A stretch of 64,000 bases of DNA from Prescottella soli (lineage in GTDB: Bacteria > Actinomycetota > Actinomycetes > Mycobacteriales > Mycobacteriaceae): positions 496,001-560,000 of the forward strand of contig NZ_CP157276.1 in assembly GCF_040024445.1 (NCBI RefSeq), read 5' to 3'. This document shows, in pieces, positions 34,751 through 43,686 of this stretch (the first letter of the stretch is position 1; the number at the start of each line of letters is the position of its first letter). The position numbers were made by a program, and so were the translations under genes. The notes under the pieces are model-generated. The model ran no database searches. It saw only the letters and a program-made list of their open reading frames with translations, and had not been told where the DNA came from.

Positions 34751-36998
34751 TCGGATCGTGTCCCAACTGCTCCGACAGCTTCTGCAGCAGGCCGATCGCC
34801 GCGTCGGCGAGGACCGTGCCGGGCGGGAAGATCGCCGCTGCACCGGCCTGGTACAGCTCGTCGAAGTCACCCGGCGGGATGACGCCGCCGACCACGACCA
34901 TGATGTCGGGGCGACCCACCGCGGCGAGGGCCTCCCGCAGCGCCGGCACCAGCGTGAGGTGACCGGCGGCGAGGGAGGACACACCGACGATGTGGACGTC
35001 GGCGTCGGCCGCCTGCTGGGCGACCTCCTCGGGGGTCTGGAACAGCGGTCCCACGTCGACATCGAAGCCGAGGTCGGCGAAGCCCGTGGAGATCACCTTC
35101 TGGCCTCGGTCGTGACCGTCCTGGCCCATCTTCGCGACGAGGATGCGGGGACGACGTCCCTCCTCCTCGGCGAACCTCTCGACGAGTTCGATTGCGTTCG
35201 AGATGTTGCTCACCTTTCCGGCCTCGTCCCGGTACACACCGCTGATGGTCCGGATCTCGGCCTGGTGGCGCCCGTACACCTTCTCGAGCGCGTCGGAGAT
35301 CTCGCCGCCGGTCGCCTTCGCACGGGCCGCGTTGATGGCCAGCGCCATCAGGTTGTTCTCCATGCCGCCCTCGGTGGAGGCCGCGGCGCGGGTGAGTTCG
35401 GCGAGCGCCGCCTGCGTGGCCGCCTCGTCGCGCTCGGCCCGCAGCTGCTGGAGCTTGGCGATCTGCTCGGCGCGCACCTTGGTGTTGTCGACCTTGAGGA
35501 CCTCGATGCTGTCCGGCTCGTCCGGCACGTACTTGTTGACGCCGATCAGCGGCTGGCGACCGGAGTCGATACGGGCCTGGGTACGGGCCGCGGCCTCCTC
35601 GATGCGGAGCTTCGGGATGCCCTCACCGATGGCCTGCGCCATGCCGCCGGCCTCCTCGACCTCGGCGATGTGGGCGCGGGCCCGGTTCGCGAGTTCGTTG
35701 GTGAGCCACTCGACGTAGTGCGAGCCACCCCACGGGTCGATCGGACGGACGGTGTTCGACTCCTGCTGGATCAGCAGCTGCGTGTTGCGGGCGATGCGGG
35801 CCGAGAAGTCGGTCGGCAGCGCGATCGCCTCGTCGAGCGCGTTGGTGTGCAGCGACTGGGTGTGGCCCTGCGTCGCAGCCATCGCCTCGACACACGTGCG
35901 ACCGACGTTGTTGAACACGTCCTGCGCGGTCAGCGACCAGCCGGAGGTCTGCGAGTGGGTACGCAGCGACAGCGACTTGGCATTCTTCGGAGCGAACTTC
36001 TCGACCAGCTCGGCCCACAGCAGACGCCCGGCGCGAAGCTTGGCGACCTCCATGAAGAAGTTCATGCCGATCGCCCAGAAGAACGACAGGCGCGGAGCGA
36101 ACTTGTCGATGTCCATGCCCGCGTCGAGACCGGCGCGGATGTACTCGATGCCGTCGGCGAGCGTGTACGCCAGCTCCAGGTCGGCGGTCGCACCGGCCTC
36201 CTGGATGTGGTAGCCCGAGATGGAGATCGAGTTGAACTTCGGCATCTTCGCCGAGGTGTACGCGAAGATGTCGGAGATGATCCGCATCGACGGCTTCGGC
36301 GGGTAGATGTAGGTGTTGCGGACCATGAACTCTTTCAGAATGTCGTTCTGAATGGTTCCGGCCAGCTGCTCGGGGGCGACACCCTGCTCCTCGGCTGCCA
36401 CGACGTACAGCGCGAGGATCGGCAGCACCGCGCCGTTCATCGTCATCGACACCGACACCTGCGACAGGTCGATGCCGTCGAACAGCTGTCGCATGTCGAG
36501 GATCGAGTCGATCGCGACGCCGGCCATGCCGACGTCACCCTGCACGCGCGGGTGATCGGAGTCGTAGCCGCGGTGCGTCGCGAGGTCGAACGCGACCGAC
36601 AGGCCCTTCTGACCGGACGCGAGGTTGCGGCGGTAGAACGCGTTGGACTCGGCGGCGGTGGAGAATCCCGCGTACTGGCGGATGGTCCACGGCTGGTTGA
36701 CGTACATCGTCGGGTACGGGCCGCGCAGGAACGGCGCCGCGCCCGGGTAGCTGCCCAGCGGGTAGCCGTCGGCCTCGGCCGCGTCGCGATCGGCCTTGGT
36801 GTAGACCGGCTTGACGTCGATGCCCTCGGGCGTCGACCACACCACCTGCTCGGCGGTGTAGTTGTTCGCGGTCGCCAGGTTCTCGACGAGTGCGTCGGTC
36901 TGCTCCGCGGTGGGAGCAGCCGGCTGCGGGAACTCCGGGTCCGTCAACGCGACGTCGGCAAAGCTGCCGATGAGGTGCTTGACCTCGTTGGTTGTCAC
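34737..36998 (-). CDS. mutB: Methylmalonyl-CoA mutase large (catalytic) subunit
   Basis: The 753-residue cobalamin enzyme interconverts succinyl-CoA and R-methylmalonyl-CoA, serving propionate, odd-chain and cholesterol side-chain breakdown. The N-terminal CoA-binding barrel has [20 protein letters not shown] with the catalytic Tyr. The C-terminal B12 domain has the base-on ligand motif GQDGHDRG and the later GGVIPPGD. The GTG at 36998 overlaps the mutA stop (GTGA). Confidence 0.97.
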   Translation of the reverse strand: MTTNEVKHLIGSFADVALTDPEFPQPAAPTAEQTDALVENLATANNYTAEQVVWSTPEGIDVKPVYTKADRDAAEADGYPLGSYPGAAPFLRGPYPTMYVNQPWTIRQYAGFSTAAESNAFYRRNLASGQKGLSVAFDLATHRGYDSDHPRVQGDVGMAGVAIDSILDMRQLFDGIDLSQVSVSMTMNGAVLPILALYVVAAEEQGVAPEQLAGTIQNDILKEFMVRNTYIYPPKPSMRIISDIFAYTSAKMPKFNSISISGYHIQEAGATADLELAYTLADGIEYIRAGLDAGMDIDKFAPRLSFFWAIGMNFFMEVAKLRAGRLLWAELVEKFAPKNAKSLSLRTHSQTSGWSLTAQDVFNNVGRTCVEAMAATQGHTQSLHTNALDEAIALPTDFSARIARNTQLLIQQESNTVRPIDPWGGSHYVEWLTNELANRARAHIAEVEEAGGMAQAIGEGIPKLRIEEAAARTQARIDSGRQPLIGVNKYVPDEPDSIEVLKVDNTKVRAEQIAKLQQLRAERDEAATQAALAELTRAAASTEGGMENNLMALAINAARAKATGGEISDALEKVYGRHQAEIRTISGVYRDEAGKVSNISNAIELVERFAEEEGRRPRILVAKMGQDGHDRGQKVISTGFADLGFDVDVGPLFQTPEEVAQQAADADVHIVGVSSLAAGHLTLVPALREALAAVGRPDIMVVVGGVIPPGDFDELYQAGAAAIFPPGTVLADAAIGLLQKLSEQLGHDPIAAD

Positions 36999-38908
36999 TT
37001 GATGCTCCCAGTTTCGATAGCGCCGAGCAGTTCGGTCAGGGCCGCGACTGCGTCGATGCGAGCGGTAAGGAATCCGTCGGGGCGCTCGGCACCCTCGACC
37101 TCGGCGAAGATCTTCTCCGGCCCGGCCAGCAGCACCTGCTCGATGCCGGCGTCGCGGAGCGCGGCGACAGCCGCGGCACCCTGCTCGCCGTAGCGCTTGT
37201 CGGTGCCACACAGCACCGCGATCGTCGCGCCCGACTCCTTGACAGCCGTAGCGATGCCGCCGTCGGCCGGATCCAGCGGACCCGGGTTGACGGCCTCGAT
37301 GCCACCGGAGGCCAGCAGGTTCGTCGCGAAAGTGGTGCGCACATTGTGCTCCGCGACCGGGCCCAGCGGTGCCAGCAGCACCTGGGGCCGGGCGCCGTTC
37401 GCGGCGAGGAAGGCGTCCGAGCGGTCGCGCAGCGCCTCGAACGCGGCGGCGTAGCGAGCGACGGTCACGCCGGCGGCGGTGGAACCCGCCTCGGCGGCAC
37501 CTGCGGGCAGCGGGGCCTCGCCGAGGTTCGGGAACTCGTTGATGCCCGTGACGGCAGTCCGGCGATGCGCGATGTCGGCGTCGCGGGCCGCCTTGGTGGC
37601 GGCGATCCGGTCGGCGACGACACCGGCAGCGAGCGCGGCGCTGTAGCCGCCGGCGGCCTCGATCTGCTGGAAGAACTCCCACGCCTTGTCGGCGACCTGC
37701 TGCGTGAGCTGCTCGACGTACCACGATCCGGCGCCCGGATCGAGGACGCGACCGAGGTGCGACTCTTCGAGCAGCAGCAGCTGGGTGTTGCGGGCGATGC
37801 GCTCGGAGAACGACTTCGAGACACCCGCGGCACCCGAGGGCAGCGCGACGTCGAACGGCAGGACGGTGACCGAGTCGGCGCCGCCGACACCCGCACCGAA
37901 CGCTGCGAGGGTGGTGCGGAGCATGTTCACCCACGGGTCGCGCTGCGACATCATCGCGGCCGACGTGACCGCGTGCTGGACGGCGCCACCGAACTCGGAG
38001 GCCCCGCACACCTGCGCGACCCGAGCCCACACCTGGCGTCCGGCACGGAACTTCGCGATGGTCTGGAACTGGTCGTCGGTCGCGGCGAGGCGGAACTCGA
38101 GCTGGCCCAGGGCCGCCGAGATCGTCAGGCCCTGCTCGGTGAGCGCGCGCAGGTACTCGACGCCGGCCGCGACGGCCGCACCGAGCTCCTCGGCATCGCC
38201 GGCACCGGCGTTGTGGAAGGCCGTGCCGTCCACCGTGATCGCCCGCACCGTCTCGGCGCGCGCGGCGGCGGTGTCCGCGAGCGCGACCGCATCGGCCAGC
38301 TCGACACCGGCGGCACCGGAGAACGCGTCGGTGAGCGGCGAGGCGCCGAGACCGATCCGAACCTGGGCGCGATCGGTGACACCGTCACCCGCGGCGGCGC
38401 GCGCGTCGAGCAGCGCGTAGACCTGCTGCGCTGCCGCCGCCACGTCGGCACCGGCGTCCAGGGTCAGCGGCGCCAGATCCAGCAGCACTCCCGTGAGCGC
38501 GAGGTCGAGCGCGGCGACGGGGAGGTTCTTGCCGCCGAGCGACAGCCGCACGGCGCTCACGCCGTTCTCGAGGCCGTCGAGGATCGCGCGGTTGACCTCG
38601 GCGCCGTTCTGCGCGTCCTGACCGAAGAGCGCGGCGACGAGCCAACCGGAGTTGACGTCACGGCTGCCGTCGGCGCCGCGGACGAACGGGAACTGTCCGG
38701 GCAGCGGGGCCTCGGGGAGCTCGTCGCGTCCGGTGTACAGCGGCGAGACGGTGACACCGTCGTACGTGGTGGTGTCGAGAAGCTTCTGCGGTTCCGGGCC
38801 CAGCTCGGCGGCGTCCACTCGACGCGACTTGGCGAGCACGCCGGCGACGGCCTGCTGCCATTCCGAGTAGGCGCGCGCGGCGTCCTCGGCTTCTGAAGCT
38901 GGTGACAC
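36995..38908 (-). CDS. mutA: Methylmalonyl-CoA mutase small subunit
   Basis: The 637-residue homologue of the large subunit shares the barrel and a C-terminal cobalamin-like domain, but the DxHxxG cobalamin-His motif is absent (the region reads [14 protein letters not shown]), as expected for the non-catalytic subunit. The GTG at 38908 follows GAGGGAG. The open frame beyond it is not conserved. It is the first gene of the mut operon, and a repeated operator-like sequence lies upstream. Confidence 0.95.
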   Translation of the reverse strand: MSPASEAEDAARAYSEWQQAVAGVLAKSRRVDAAELGPEPQKLLDTTTYDGVTVSPLYTGRDELPEAPLPGQFPFVRGADGSRDVNSGWLVAALFGQDAQNGAEVNRAILDGLENGVSAVRLSLGGKNLPVAALDLALTGVLLDLAPLTLDAGADVAAAAQQVYALLDARAAAGDGVTDRAQVRIGLGASPLTDAFSGAAGVELADAVALADTAAARAETVRAITVDGTAFHNAGAGDAEELGAAVAAGVEYLRALTEQGLTISAALGQLEFRLAATDDQFQTIAKFRAGRQVWARVAQVCGASEFGGAVQHAVTSAAMMSQRDPWVNMLRTTLAAFGAGVGGADSVTVLPFDVALPSGAAGVSKSFSERIARNTQLLLLEESHLGRVLDPGAGSWYVEQLTQQVADKAWEFFQQIEAAGGYSAALAAGVVADRIAATKAARDADIAHRRTAVTGINEFPNLGEAPLPAGAAEAGSTAAGVTVARYAAAFEALRDRSDAFLAANGARPQVLLAPLGPVAEHNVRTTFATNLLASGGIEAVNPGPLDPADGGIATAVKESGATIAVLCGTDKRYGEQGAAAVAALRDAGIEQVLLAGPEKIFAEVEGAERPDGFLTARIDAVAALTELLGAIETGSIK

Positions 38909-38960
38909 GGGGCGACTCCCTCTCACTCTCGTGTGCGATCGCTCATGGCGAACGGTCTTC

Positions 38961-39000
38961 CAATCGGACAGAACAATCGGACAAACAAATGGGACGATTG
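38961..39000. promoter_or_regulatory. Repeated operator-like sequence in the mutA/thioesterase divergent promoter region
   Basis: CAATCGGACA occurs twice with a 13-bp period (38961 and 38974). A degenerate third copy follows, and CGATTG, the inverse of CAATCG, closes the block at 38995-39000. The 171-bp gap separates mutA from a divergent thioesterase gene. A transcription factor site is likely but the factor is unknown. Confidence 0.45.
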
Positions 39001-39079
39001 CCGTCCCCTGACTTGTGATGCTAACCGCACCCACGCGGTCGCCGACGTGAGGCCACCCACGGTTCGTTAGCCTCGAATC

Positions 39080-39940
39080 ATGACCGTTGCGAACGTCCTG
39101 GAAGAAGGTGTCTCGATCACCCCGCAACGGCTGTTCCGAATGCTGCCGCCGCAGCGACTCGACGGTTTCAACCGCATCACCATGGAGATCGACGGACTCG
39201 ACCCTCGGGCGGCCTCCCCTACCGCCACGCTGGGCATTCTCGTCGACGACGTCCTCGGATTCACGCTGTGGGACCGTCGCGGCGAGCGCACCGGCCTCGT
39301 CACCGCGGATTTGTCAGTGGACTTCATCACACCGACCGGTTGGGTCGGCCCGGAACTCCACGCCGACGGTCGTGTGGTCGCGGTCACAGAGGACGGCGGC
39401 GTCAGCGCCACGGAGATCCGCGACTCGGACGGCACCCTGATCGCGACCGGCACCGCGTGGGGCAACTTCGTCGACGCCGGCGCCGACCGCAGCTCCGCCG
39501 TCGTGCGCCCGCTCGCCACGGCCGGCACGATCCCCGCGCCGTCCACGGCTCCCCTCGTGCGCATCGGCGGACGATTCGAGGTCGGCGACCGCACCCGCCT
39601 GATCGTGCCGCCCAACGCGGCCCTGGCGAACAAGCTCGGAGTGATGCACGGGGGCATCCAGGCGAGCGCGATCGACCTGGTCGGCAACGCGGCCGTCAGC
39701 ACACCCGAAGCACCGATGCACACCGCGTCGTTGCGCATCAACTACTTCCGCCCCGCACCCGTCGATTCCGACGTCGTGTTCGCCGCCGAGGTGATCCGGG
39801 CGGGTCGCTCGGTCGCCGTCGCCCGGGTGACGAGCACCGGCGGCGACGGTCGGGTGTGCGCGGTCGCCACCGTCACGTGCCGCAGGCCGAGCAGGTCCGC
39901 CGCACCGGCGCGCCGCGGCGCCGCGTTCGTGCGCGAATAG
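39080..39940 (+). CDS. Double-hotdog acyl-CoA thioesterase-family protein (PaaI-like)
   Basis: The 286-residue protein has two tandem hotdog domains. The second has NKLGVMHGGIQASAIDLVGNAAV (the PaaI-type HGG with general-base Asp) and LRINYFRPA. The first is degenerate, reading LGILVDDVLGF and SVDFITPTGW. It likely hydrolyses acyl-CoA thioesters, chain unknown. It is divergent from the methylmalonyl-CoA mutase operon, which may hint at a shared acyl-CoA role. Confidence 0.82.
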   Translation: MTVANVLEEGVSITPQRLFRMLPPQRLDGFNRITMEIDGLDPRAASPTATLGILVDDVLGFTLWDRRGERTGLVTADLSVDFITPTGWVGPELHADGRVVAVTEDGGVSATEIRDSDGTLIATGTAWGNFVDAGADRSSAVVRPLATAGTIPAPSTAPLVRIGGRFEVGDRTRLIVPPNAALANKLGVMHGGIQASAIDLVGNAAVSTPEAPMHTASLRINYFRPAPVDSDVVFAAEVIRAGRSVAVARVTSTGGDGRVCAVATVTCRRPSRSAAPARRGAAFVRE

Positions 39941-39970
39941 CGGTGCGCCGCGGGGGTATCCTGACCGATC

Positions 39971-40636
39971 GTGATTGCGCGACTGAGGGATCCCCGGCTT
40001 CTCGGCGCCCTCGTCGGGTTGGCCGTGCTGTTCGTGGTGGCCGCGATGGTTCCGCACCCCTCGGTCGACCAGATCCGGGCGTGGGCCGACGCCGTCGGAC
40101 CGATGTTCGTGGTCGTGTTCTTCCTCGTGCACGTCGTGGTGACGATGGCACCGATCCCCCGCACCATCTTCACGGTCAGCGCGGGCGTGCTGTTCGGTGC
40201 CGCGACGGGCATCGCGGTGTCGATCGCGGCCACGACCGTGAGCGCGGTGCTCGCGCTGCTGGTGGTGCGCGCAATCGGCCGTGACGCGGTGGCCGCCCAT
40301 CTGACGCACCCGGCGGTGAAGGCGGTGGACGCACGGCTGGCGCGGCGCGGGTGGCTCGCGGTCGGCTCCCTCCGGCTGATCGCCGCGATCCCGTTCTCGG
40401 TGGTCAACTACTGCTGCGGCGTGTCCTCGATCCGCGTGCTCCCCTTCACCGTCGCGACCGTCGTCGGGGCCCTGCCGGGCACGGTCGGCGTGGTGCTGCT
40501 CGCGGACGCGCTCACCGGCGAGACCGATCCGGCCATGTTGGCGGTGTCCGGGGTCTGCATCGCCGTCGGCGTCCTCGGGCTGTTCGTCGACGCGCGGACG
40601 CCGATCCCGGAAGCCGCCGTCAAGGATCTGGACTGA
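39971..40636 (+). CDS. TVP38/TMEM64 (DedA-like SNARE-associated) family membrane protein
   Basis: The 221-residue membrane protein has about six hydrophobic helices and the re-entrant-loop motifs APIPRTIFTVSAGVLFGAATGI and RLIAAIPFSVVNYCCGVSSIRVLPF, typical of the VTT-domain proteins that move lipids across membranes. GTG start. It corresponds to Rv1491c by position near mutA. The transported lipid is not known. Confidence 0.88.
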   Translation: MIARLRDPRLLGALVGLAVLFVVAAMVPHPSVDQIRAWADAVGPMFVVVFFLVHVVVTMAPIPRTIFTVSAGVLFGAATGIAVSIAATTVSAVLALLVVRAIGRDAVAAHLTHPAVKAVDARLARRGWLAVGSLRLIAAIPFSVVNYCCGVSSIRVLPFTVATVVGALPGTVGVVLLADALTGETDPAMLAVSGVCIAVGVLGLFVDARTPIPEAAVKDLD

Positions 40637-40660
40637 ACTCCAGGAAGTAAAGCTTTGAGG

Positions 40661-40680
40661 CTTGATATCTGGCAATCAAG
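40661..40680. promoter_or_regulatory. Inverted repeat upstream of the SatD-like/HTH gene
   Basis: CTTGAT and ATCAAG form a 6-bp inverted repeat with an 8-nt spacer, 17 nt before the start codon, in an AT-rich patch. The encoded protein has a C-terminal HTH, so this may be its own operator. Confidence 0.45.
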
Positions 40681-40696
40681 GCCTTAGCCTTGCTCC

Positions 40697-41278
40697 ATGT
40701 ACGTCCTGACCGTGGATCAGCGCGGCAGCCGACGCGACATCGACCGCGTCGCGCCGCTCCTCGCCGACCTCGCGCAGCGCCCGCTCCTGCGACCGTTCGA
40801 ACGCACCGCGGGCGACGAGGTGCAGGCCGTCGCCGACGACCCCGCGATCGTCGTCGACCTGGCCCTGGAGCTCGTCCGCCGCGGGCACTGGAGCGTCGGC
40901 ATCGGTGCCGGCGCGGTCGAGGAACCGCTTCCCGCGCAGACACGCGCCGGACGAGGTCCGGCCTTCGAAGCCGCGCGGGTGGCCGTCGACCGGGCCAAGA
41001 AGGCGCCCGCCGCGGTGGCCGTCGAGGCCGACGACCCGGACGCGGCACTGGACGCCGACACGGCCCTGTCGCTGATCGCCCTGCTGGTGGCGCGGCGGTC
41101 ACCGCAGGGACAGGCCGCGGTGGATCTGATGGAGCGCGGGCTCACCCAGGCCGAGGCCGCCGCCGAACTCGGAATCAGCAAGCAGGCCGTGTCCCAGCGG
41201 CTTTCCGCCGCGGGATGGCAGGCCGAGGTGGCCGGCCGGCGCCTGGCCGCGCGACTACTCGGGAGGGCCGAACGATGA
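40697..41278 (+). CDS. SatD-like protein with C-terminal helix-turn-helix
   Basis: The 193-residue protein has an N-terminal SatD-like domain (about 1-125, with TAGDEVQAV and the later GPAFEAARVAVD). A C-terminal HTH (GLTQAEAAAELGISKQAVSQRL, a 22-residue span near 148-169) follows. SatD proteins come from a stress-linked operon in streptococci and their biochemistry is unclear. The TGA overlaps the ATG of a membrane-protein gene, a coupling like that of satD with satE. It is likely a ligand-responsive regulator of its partner. Confidence 0.72.
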   Translation: MYVLTVDQRGSRRDIDRVAPLLADLAQRPLLRPFERTAGDEVQAVADDPAIVVDLALELVRRGHWSVGIGAGAVEEPLPAQTRAGRGPAFEAARVAVDRAKKAPAAVAVEADDPDAALDADTALSLIALLVARRSPQGQAAVDLMERGLTQAEAAAELGISKQAVSQRLSAAGWQAEVAGRRLAARLLGRAER

Positions 41279-41805
41279 CCGCACTCAGCCTCACGCTCAT
41301 CGGCCTCGCCGCGCTGGTGGGGACGATGGCGGGCAGACTGGGGGCGGCCTCCCGGCCCGCGGGCGTCGGCGTCCGACTCGCCCCGGTCGCCGCCGTCCTC
41401 GCCCTGGCCGGCGCGGCACTCGCGGCGAGCGCCGCGCCGCCGGTCCACGGATTCGCCCTCGCCGCGACGTACGTCCTGACGGTCGCCGCGGCGGCGACCG
41501 GCGGCGCGCCAATGGTGCTGGCCGCCTTCCGCTTCGCGCGCAAGCAGCCCGACGCCGGACCGGAACCGGACGACGGCCCGCTCCGCGGCGGCCGCGTGAT
41601 CGGCCTGCTGGAACGGACCGCCGTCGCGGTGTCCATCCTCGCCGGCTGGCCCGAGGGGATCGCCATCGTCCTCGCAGTCAAGGGCCTGGCCCGCTACCCC
41701 GAGCTGCGCGAGCCGCACGCGTCGGAGCAGTTCATCATCGGCACCTTCACCAGCGTGCTGTGGGCAGTCGCCGTTGCGGGGGTCGGCCGGGCGCTGGTCA
41801 CCTAG
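41275..41805 (+). CDS. Integral membrane protein coupled to the SatD-like gene (SatE-like by context)
   Basis: The 176-residue protein has about five hydrophobic helices and a charged loop (RKQPDAGPEPDDGPLRGGR) near 108-126. Its C-terminal part FIIGTFTSVLWAVAVAGVGRALVT is family-like for small actinobacterial membrane proteins, but I cannot name a function. The ATG overlaps the previous stop by four bases. Its TAG stop lies within the 6-bp target duplication of the adjacent IS481 element. Without the element the stop would still be there, so the gene is intact. Confidence 0.75.
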   Translation: MTALSLTLIGLAALVGTMAGRLGAASRPAGVGVRLAPVAAVLALAGAALAASAAPPVHGFALAATYVLTVAAAATGGAPMVLAAFRFARKQPDAGPEPDDGPLRGGRVIGLLERTAVAVSILAGWPEGIAIVLAVKGLARYPELREPHASEQFIIGTFTSVLWAVAVAGVGRALVT

Positions 41806-41806
41806 C
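41801..41806. repeat. Left copy of 6-bp target-site duplication (CCTAGC)
   Basis: CCTAGC directly precedes the left end TGTACT of the IS element and is repeated at 44413-44418. It fits the NCTAGN target preference known for the founding IS481 of Bordetella. Confidence 0.9.
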
Positions 41807-42788
41807 TGTACTGCTCGGGGACGTTGATCAATCGTGAGAACGACGGCTGGTTGCCGCACGCCGTGTGCGGGCGATGCTGGTTGTACTGGTGCAACCACAC
41901 CCCAAGCGCTCCCCGCCGCTCTTGTTCTGAGGTGTAGCAGCGGGCGTAGGCCCATCCGTCGGCCATAGTGCGGTGGAAGCGCTCCACCTTTCCATTTGTC
42001 TGTGGCCGGTACGGTCGCGTGCGCTTATGTGTAATTGACAGGTCCTCGCACGTATCGCGCCACAGGAACGATCGGTAAGCGCCACCGTTGTCCGACAGAA
42101 CCCGCTCGATCGTGACGCCGCGGTCGGCGAACCATTCGACTGCACGGCGCAGAACGGCGACGGCGGTGACGGCTGTCTCATCATCGTGGACCTCGGTGTA
42201 TGCCGCCCGTGAGTGATCATCGAGAACTGTGTGCACGAAGGTGTACCCGAGCTTCGGGTTGCGCCATTTTTTCTTCGGCTTGCCAGGGGTGGCTGCGCGG
42301 TTGCGGTCGCCTTGGGGGCGGCCGACGTAGCGCCGGCCGCCGCCGTCGGGGATGTTCCCGAGCTTCTTCACGTCCACGTGGACGAGCGACCCCGGGTGGT
42401 CGTGCTCGTACCGGCGAATTGGCTCACCGGTCGCCCGGTCCATATAGGACAGCCGATTCAGACGCGCCGAGCACAGGATGCGATGCACCGTCGACGGGGC
42501 GACGCCAAGCCTGCTCGCGAGTTGAACCGGGCCTTCGCGCAGCCGCATCCGCAGGCTCACACATCGCTGCGTCACGGCCTTGCCCGTCTTGTTCGGCGAT
42601 GTTCTCGGCCGCGAGGAGCGATCGTGCATCGGCACACCGGCGAGGTAGCGATCGACCCAGCGCTTCACGGTCGGCCAGGACACCTGGAAACGGGCGGCGA
42701 CCTCGCTGATCGGCCACGCCTCCTCGACGACGAGACGGGCAACCTTGAGGCGGTGTCTTGGCGTGAGCGCGGCATTGGGGTGTGTCAT
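41802..42788 (-). CDS. IS481-family DDE transposase
   Basis: The 328-residue transposase has a double HTH at the N-terminus (RLKVARLVVEEAWPISEVAARF and the later GPVQLASRLGVAPSTVHRIL regions). The integrase core carries a DDE triad: Asp in HVDVKKLGNI, Asp in VLSDNGGAYRS and Glu in KVERFHRTM. The C-terminal end IYNQ-type segment reads YNQHRPHTACGNQPSFSRL. Reading runs through the left inverted repeat. The final Ser codon and the TAG stop are completed by target-site bases. It appears intact, so the element may be active. Confidence 0.95.
   Translation of the reverse strand: MTHPNAALTPRHRLKVARLVVEEAWPISEVAARFQVSWPTVKRWVDRYLAGVPMHDRSSRPRTSPNKTGKAVTQRCVSLRMRLREGPVQLASRLGVAPSTVHRILCSARLNRLSYMDRATGEPIRRYEHDHPGSLVHVDVKKLGNIPDGGGRRYVGRPQGDRNRAATPGKPKKKWRNPKLGYTFVHTVLDDHSRAAYTEVHDDETAVTAVAVLRRAVEWFADRGVTIERVLSDNGGAYRSFLWRDTCEDLSITHKRTRPYRPQTNGKVERFHRTMADGWAYARCYTSEQERRGALGVWLHQYNQHRPHTACGNQPSFSRLINVPEQYS
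41807..41829 (+). repeat. Left terminal inverted repeat of the IS481 element
   Basis: TGTACT, then three mismatched bases, CGG, one mismatch and GACGTTGATC. It matches the inverse of 44390-44412 at 19 of 23 positions and overlaps the 3' end of the transposase gene. Confidence 0.92.
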
Positions 42789-42806
42789 GAAATCTTTCGG
42801 GAATGT

Positions 42807-42837
42807 AAGAGGGCCAGCCGTTTCGGCTGGCCCTCTT
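42807..42837. terminator. Hairpin terminator separating cargo hydrolase and transposase genes
   Basis: A 14-bp stem (42807-42820 with 42824-42837) and 3-nt loop lie 17 nt past the hydrolase stop and 18 nt before the transposase start on the minus strand. It ends hydrolase transcripts before the transposase gene, insulating it from cargo expression. Confidence 0.85.
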
Positions 42838-42853
42838 CAGGTCTGTCTGCGGT

Positions 42854-43597
42854 TCAGTTAGCTGGGGAAGTCGCTGCTGCAGCGAGGATGTGGGCGAGGT
42901 CGCCGGGGCGGCTCCACATGGGCCAATGCCCGGTCGGGAGGTCGATGAGGTCAACATGGTCGAGGTTTGACACCTCGACGAACATGGGATGACCCGCGTT
43001 GGCCAGCTCCATTATCTGCGCGCTCGGGATCGAGCAGCACACCAGAGTGGTCGGGACCGCCAGACGCGCATCGTTGGTGAGCTCCACTTGCTGGCGTAGC
43101 ACGGGACCGGGTTCTGGAACGGCCCTGGCTCGAAAGCGCTCGAGAGCCTCGGTGCTCAGGCCCTCAAGGCTGGCCTGCTCCCCGAGCGCGTCGAAGGGCG
43201 GCAGGGGCAACTCGTCCAGATCCTCGGGCGCATCCGGGGCGAAGACACTGCCGGACGCGACAGGCCCACTATCGACCCACACCACTCGGCGGACAAGTTC
43301 AGGATGCTGATCGAGCACAAGGCTTACCGGCGCGTTGGCTCCGCTGTGCGCCACGATGACTACCGGCTGGGCCTCGGAAGCCTCAGCCTGGGTCATAGTC
43401 TGCTCGATCGCCATCGCCTGGTCATCGAGCGTCCTGGACGCCCGCTTGGGGTCCCGCTCATCGAGGCCGGGAAGCGTCATCGGGATGGTTCGCCAGCCGT
43501 CAGCGGTCAGGTGTTCCAGCACCTCGTCCCATGCCCAAGCCCCCAGCCAATGGCCAGCGATCAGGATGATGGTCGGGCTGCTCGCGTTTGTCGTCAC
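42854..43597 (-). CDS. Alpha/beta-hydrolase (esterase-like), transposon cargo
   Basis: The 247-residue enzyme has an oxyanion loop near IAGHWLGAWAW, a nucleophile elbow VIVAHSGAN with the serine near residue 85, and a C-terminal His in DLPTGHWPMWSRP. This last run is shared with the plant SABP2/EstC-like esterase group. No signal peptide. It starts with GTG at 43597 and is transcribed away from the WYL regulator gene 89 nt off, the common layout of a regulator and its target. The substrate, perhaps an ester xenobiotic or signal, is unknown. Confidence 0.85.
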   Translation of the reverse strand: MTTNASSPTIILIAGHWLGAWAWDEVLEHLTADGWRTIPMTLPGLDERDPKRASRTLDDQAMAIEQTMTQAEASEAQPVVIVAHSGANAPVSLVLDQHPELVRRVVWVDSGPVASGSVFAPDAPEDLDELPLPPFDALGEQASLEGLSTEALERFRARAVPEPGPVLRQQVELTNDARLAVPTTLVCCSIPSAQIMELANAGHPMFVEVSNLDHVDLIDLPTGHWPMWSRPGDLAHILAAAATSPAN

Positions 43598-43627
43598 ACC
43601 ACGATGCTCTCAAGCCTCTAGGACAAG

Positions 43628-43649
43628 GGCATGTCACCATTTTGGCATG
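43628..43649. promoter_or_regulatory. Direct-repeat operator candidate between divergent cargo genes
   Basis: GGCATG occurs twice, at 43628-43633 and 43644-43649, 16 bp apart, in the gap between the hydrolase and regulator starts. It is a plausible site for the WYL regulator. Confidence 0.35.
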
Positions 43650-43686
43650 ATTTTTTGCCGGGATGGGAAATGAGCAGGAGTGGGAG

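Noticed and set aside
34644-37193. An 849-codon open frame opposite mutB
   Set aside because: The mutB protein is fully conserved on the other strand; this frame shows no domain.
41275-41805. Membrane-protein gene truncated by the IS element
   Set aside because: The insertion duplicated the bases containing its TAG stop, so the reading frame ends at the same codon as in the empty site.
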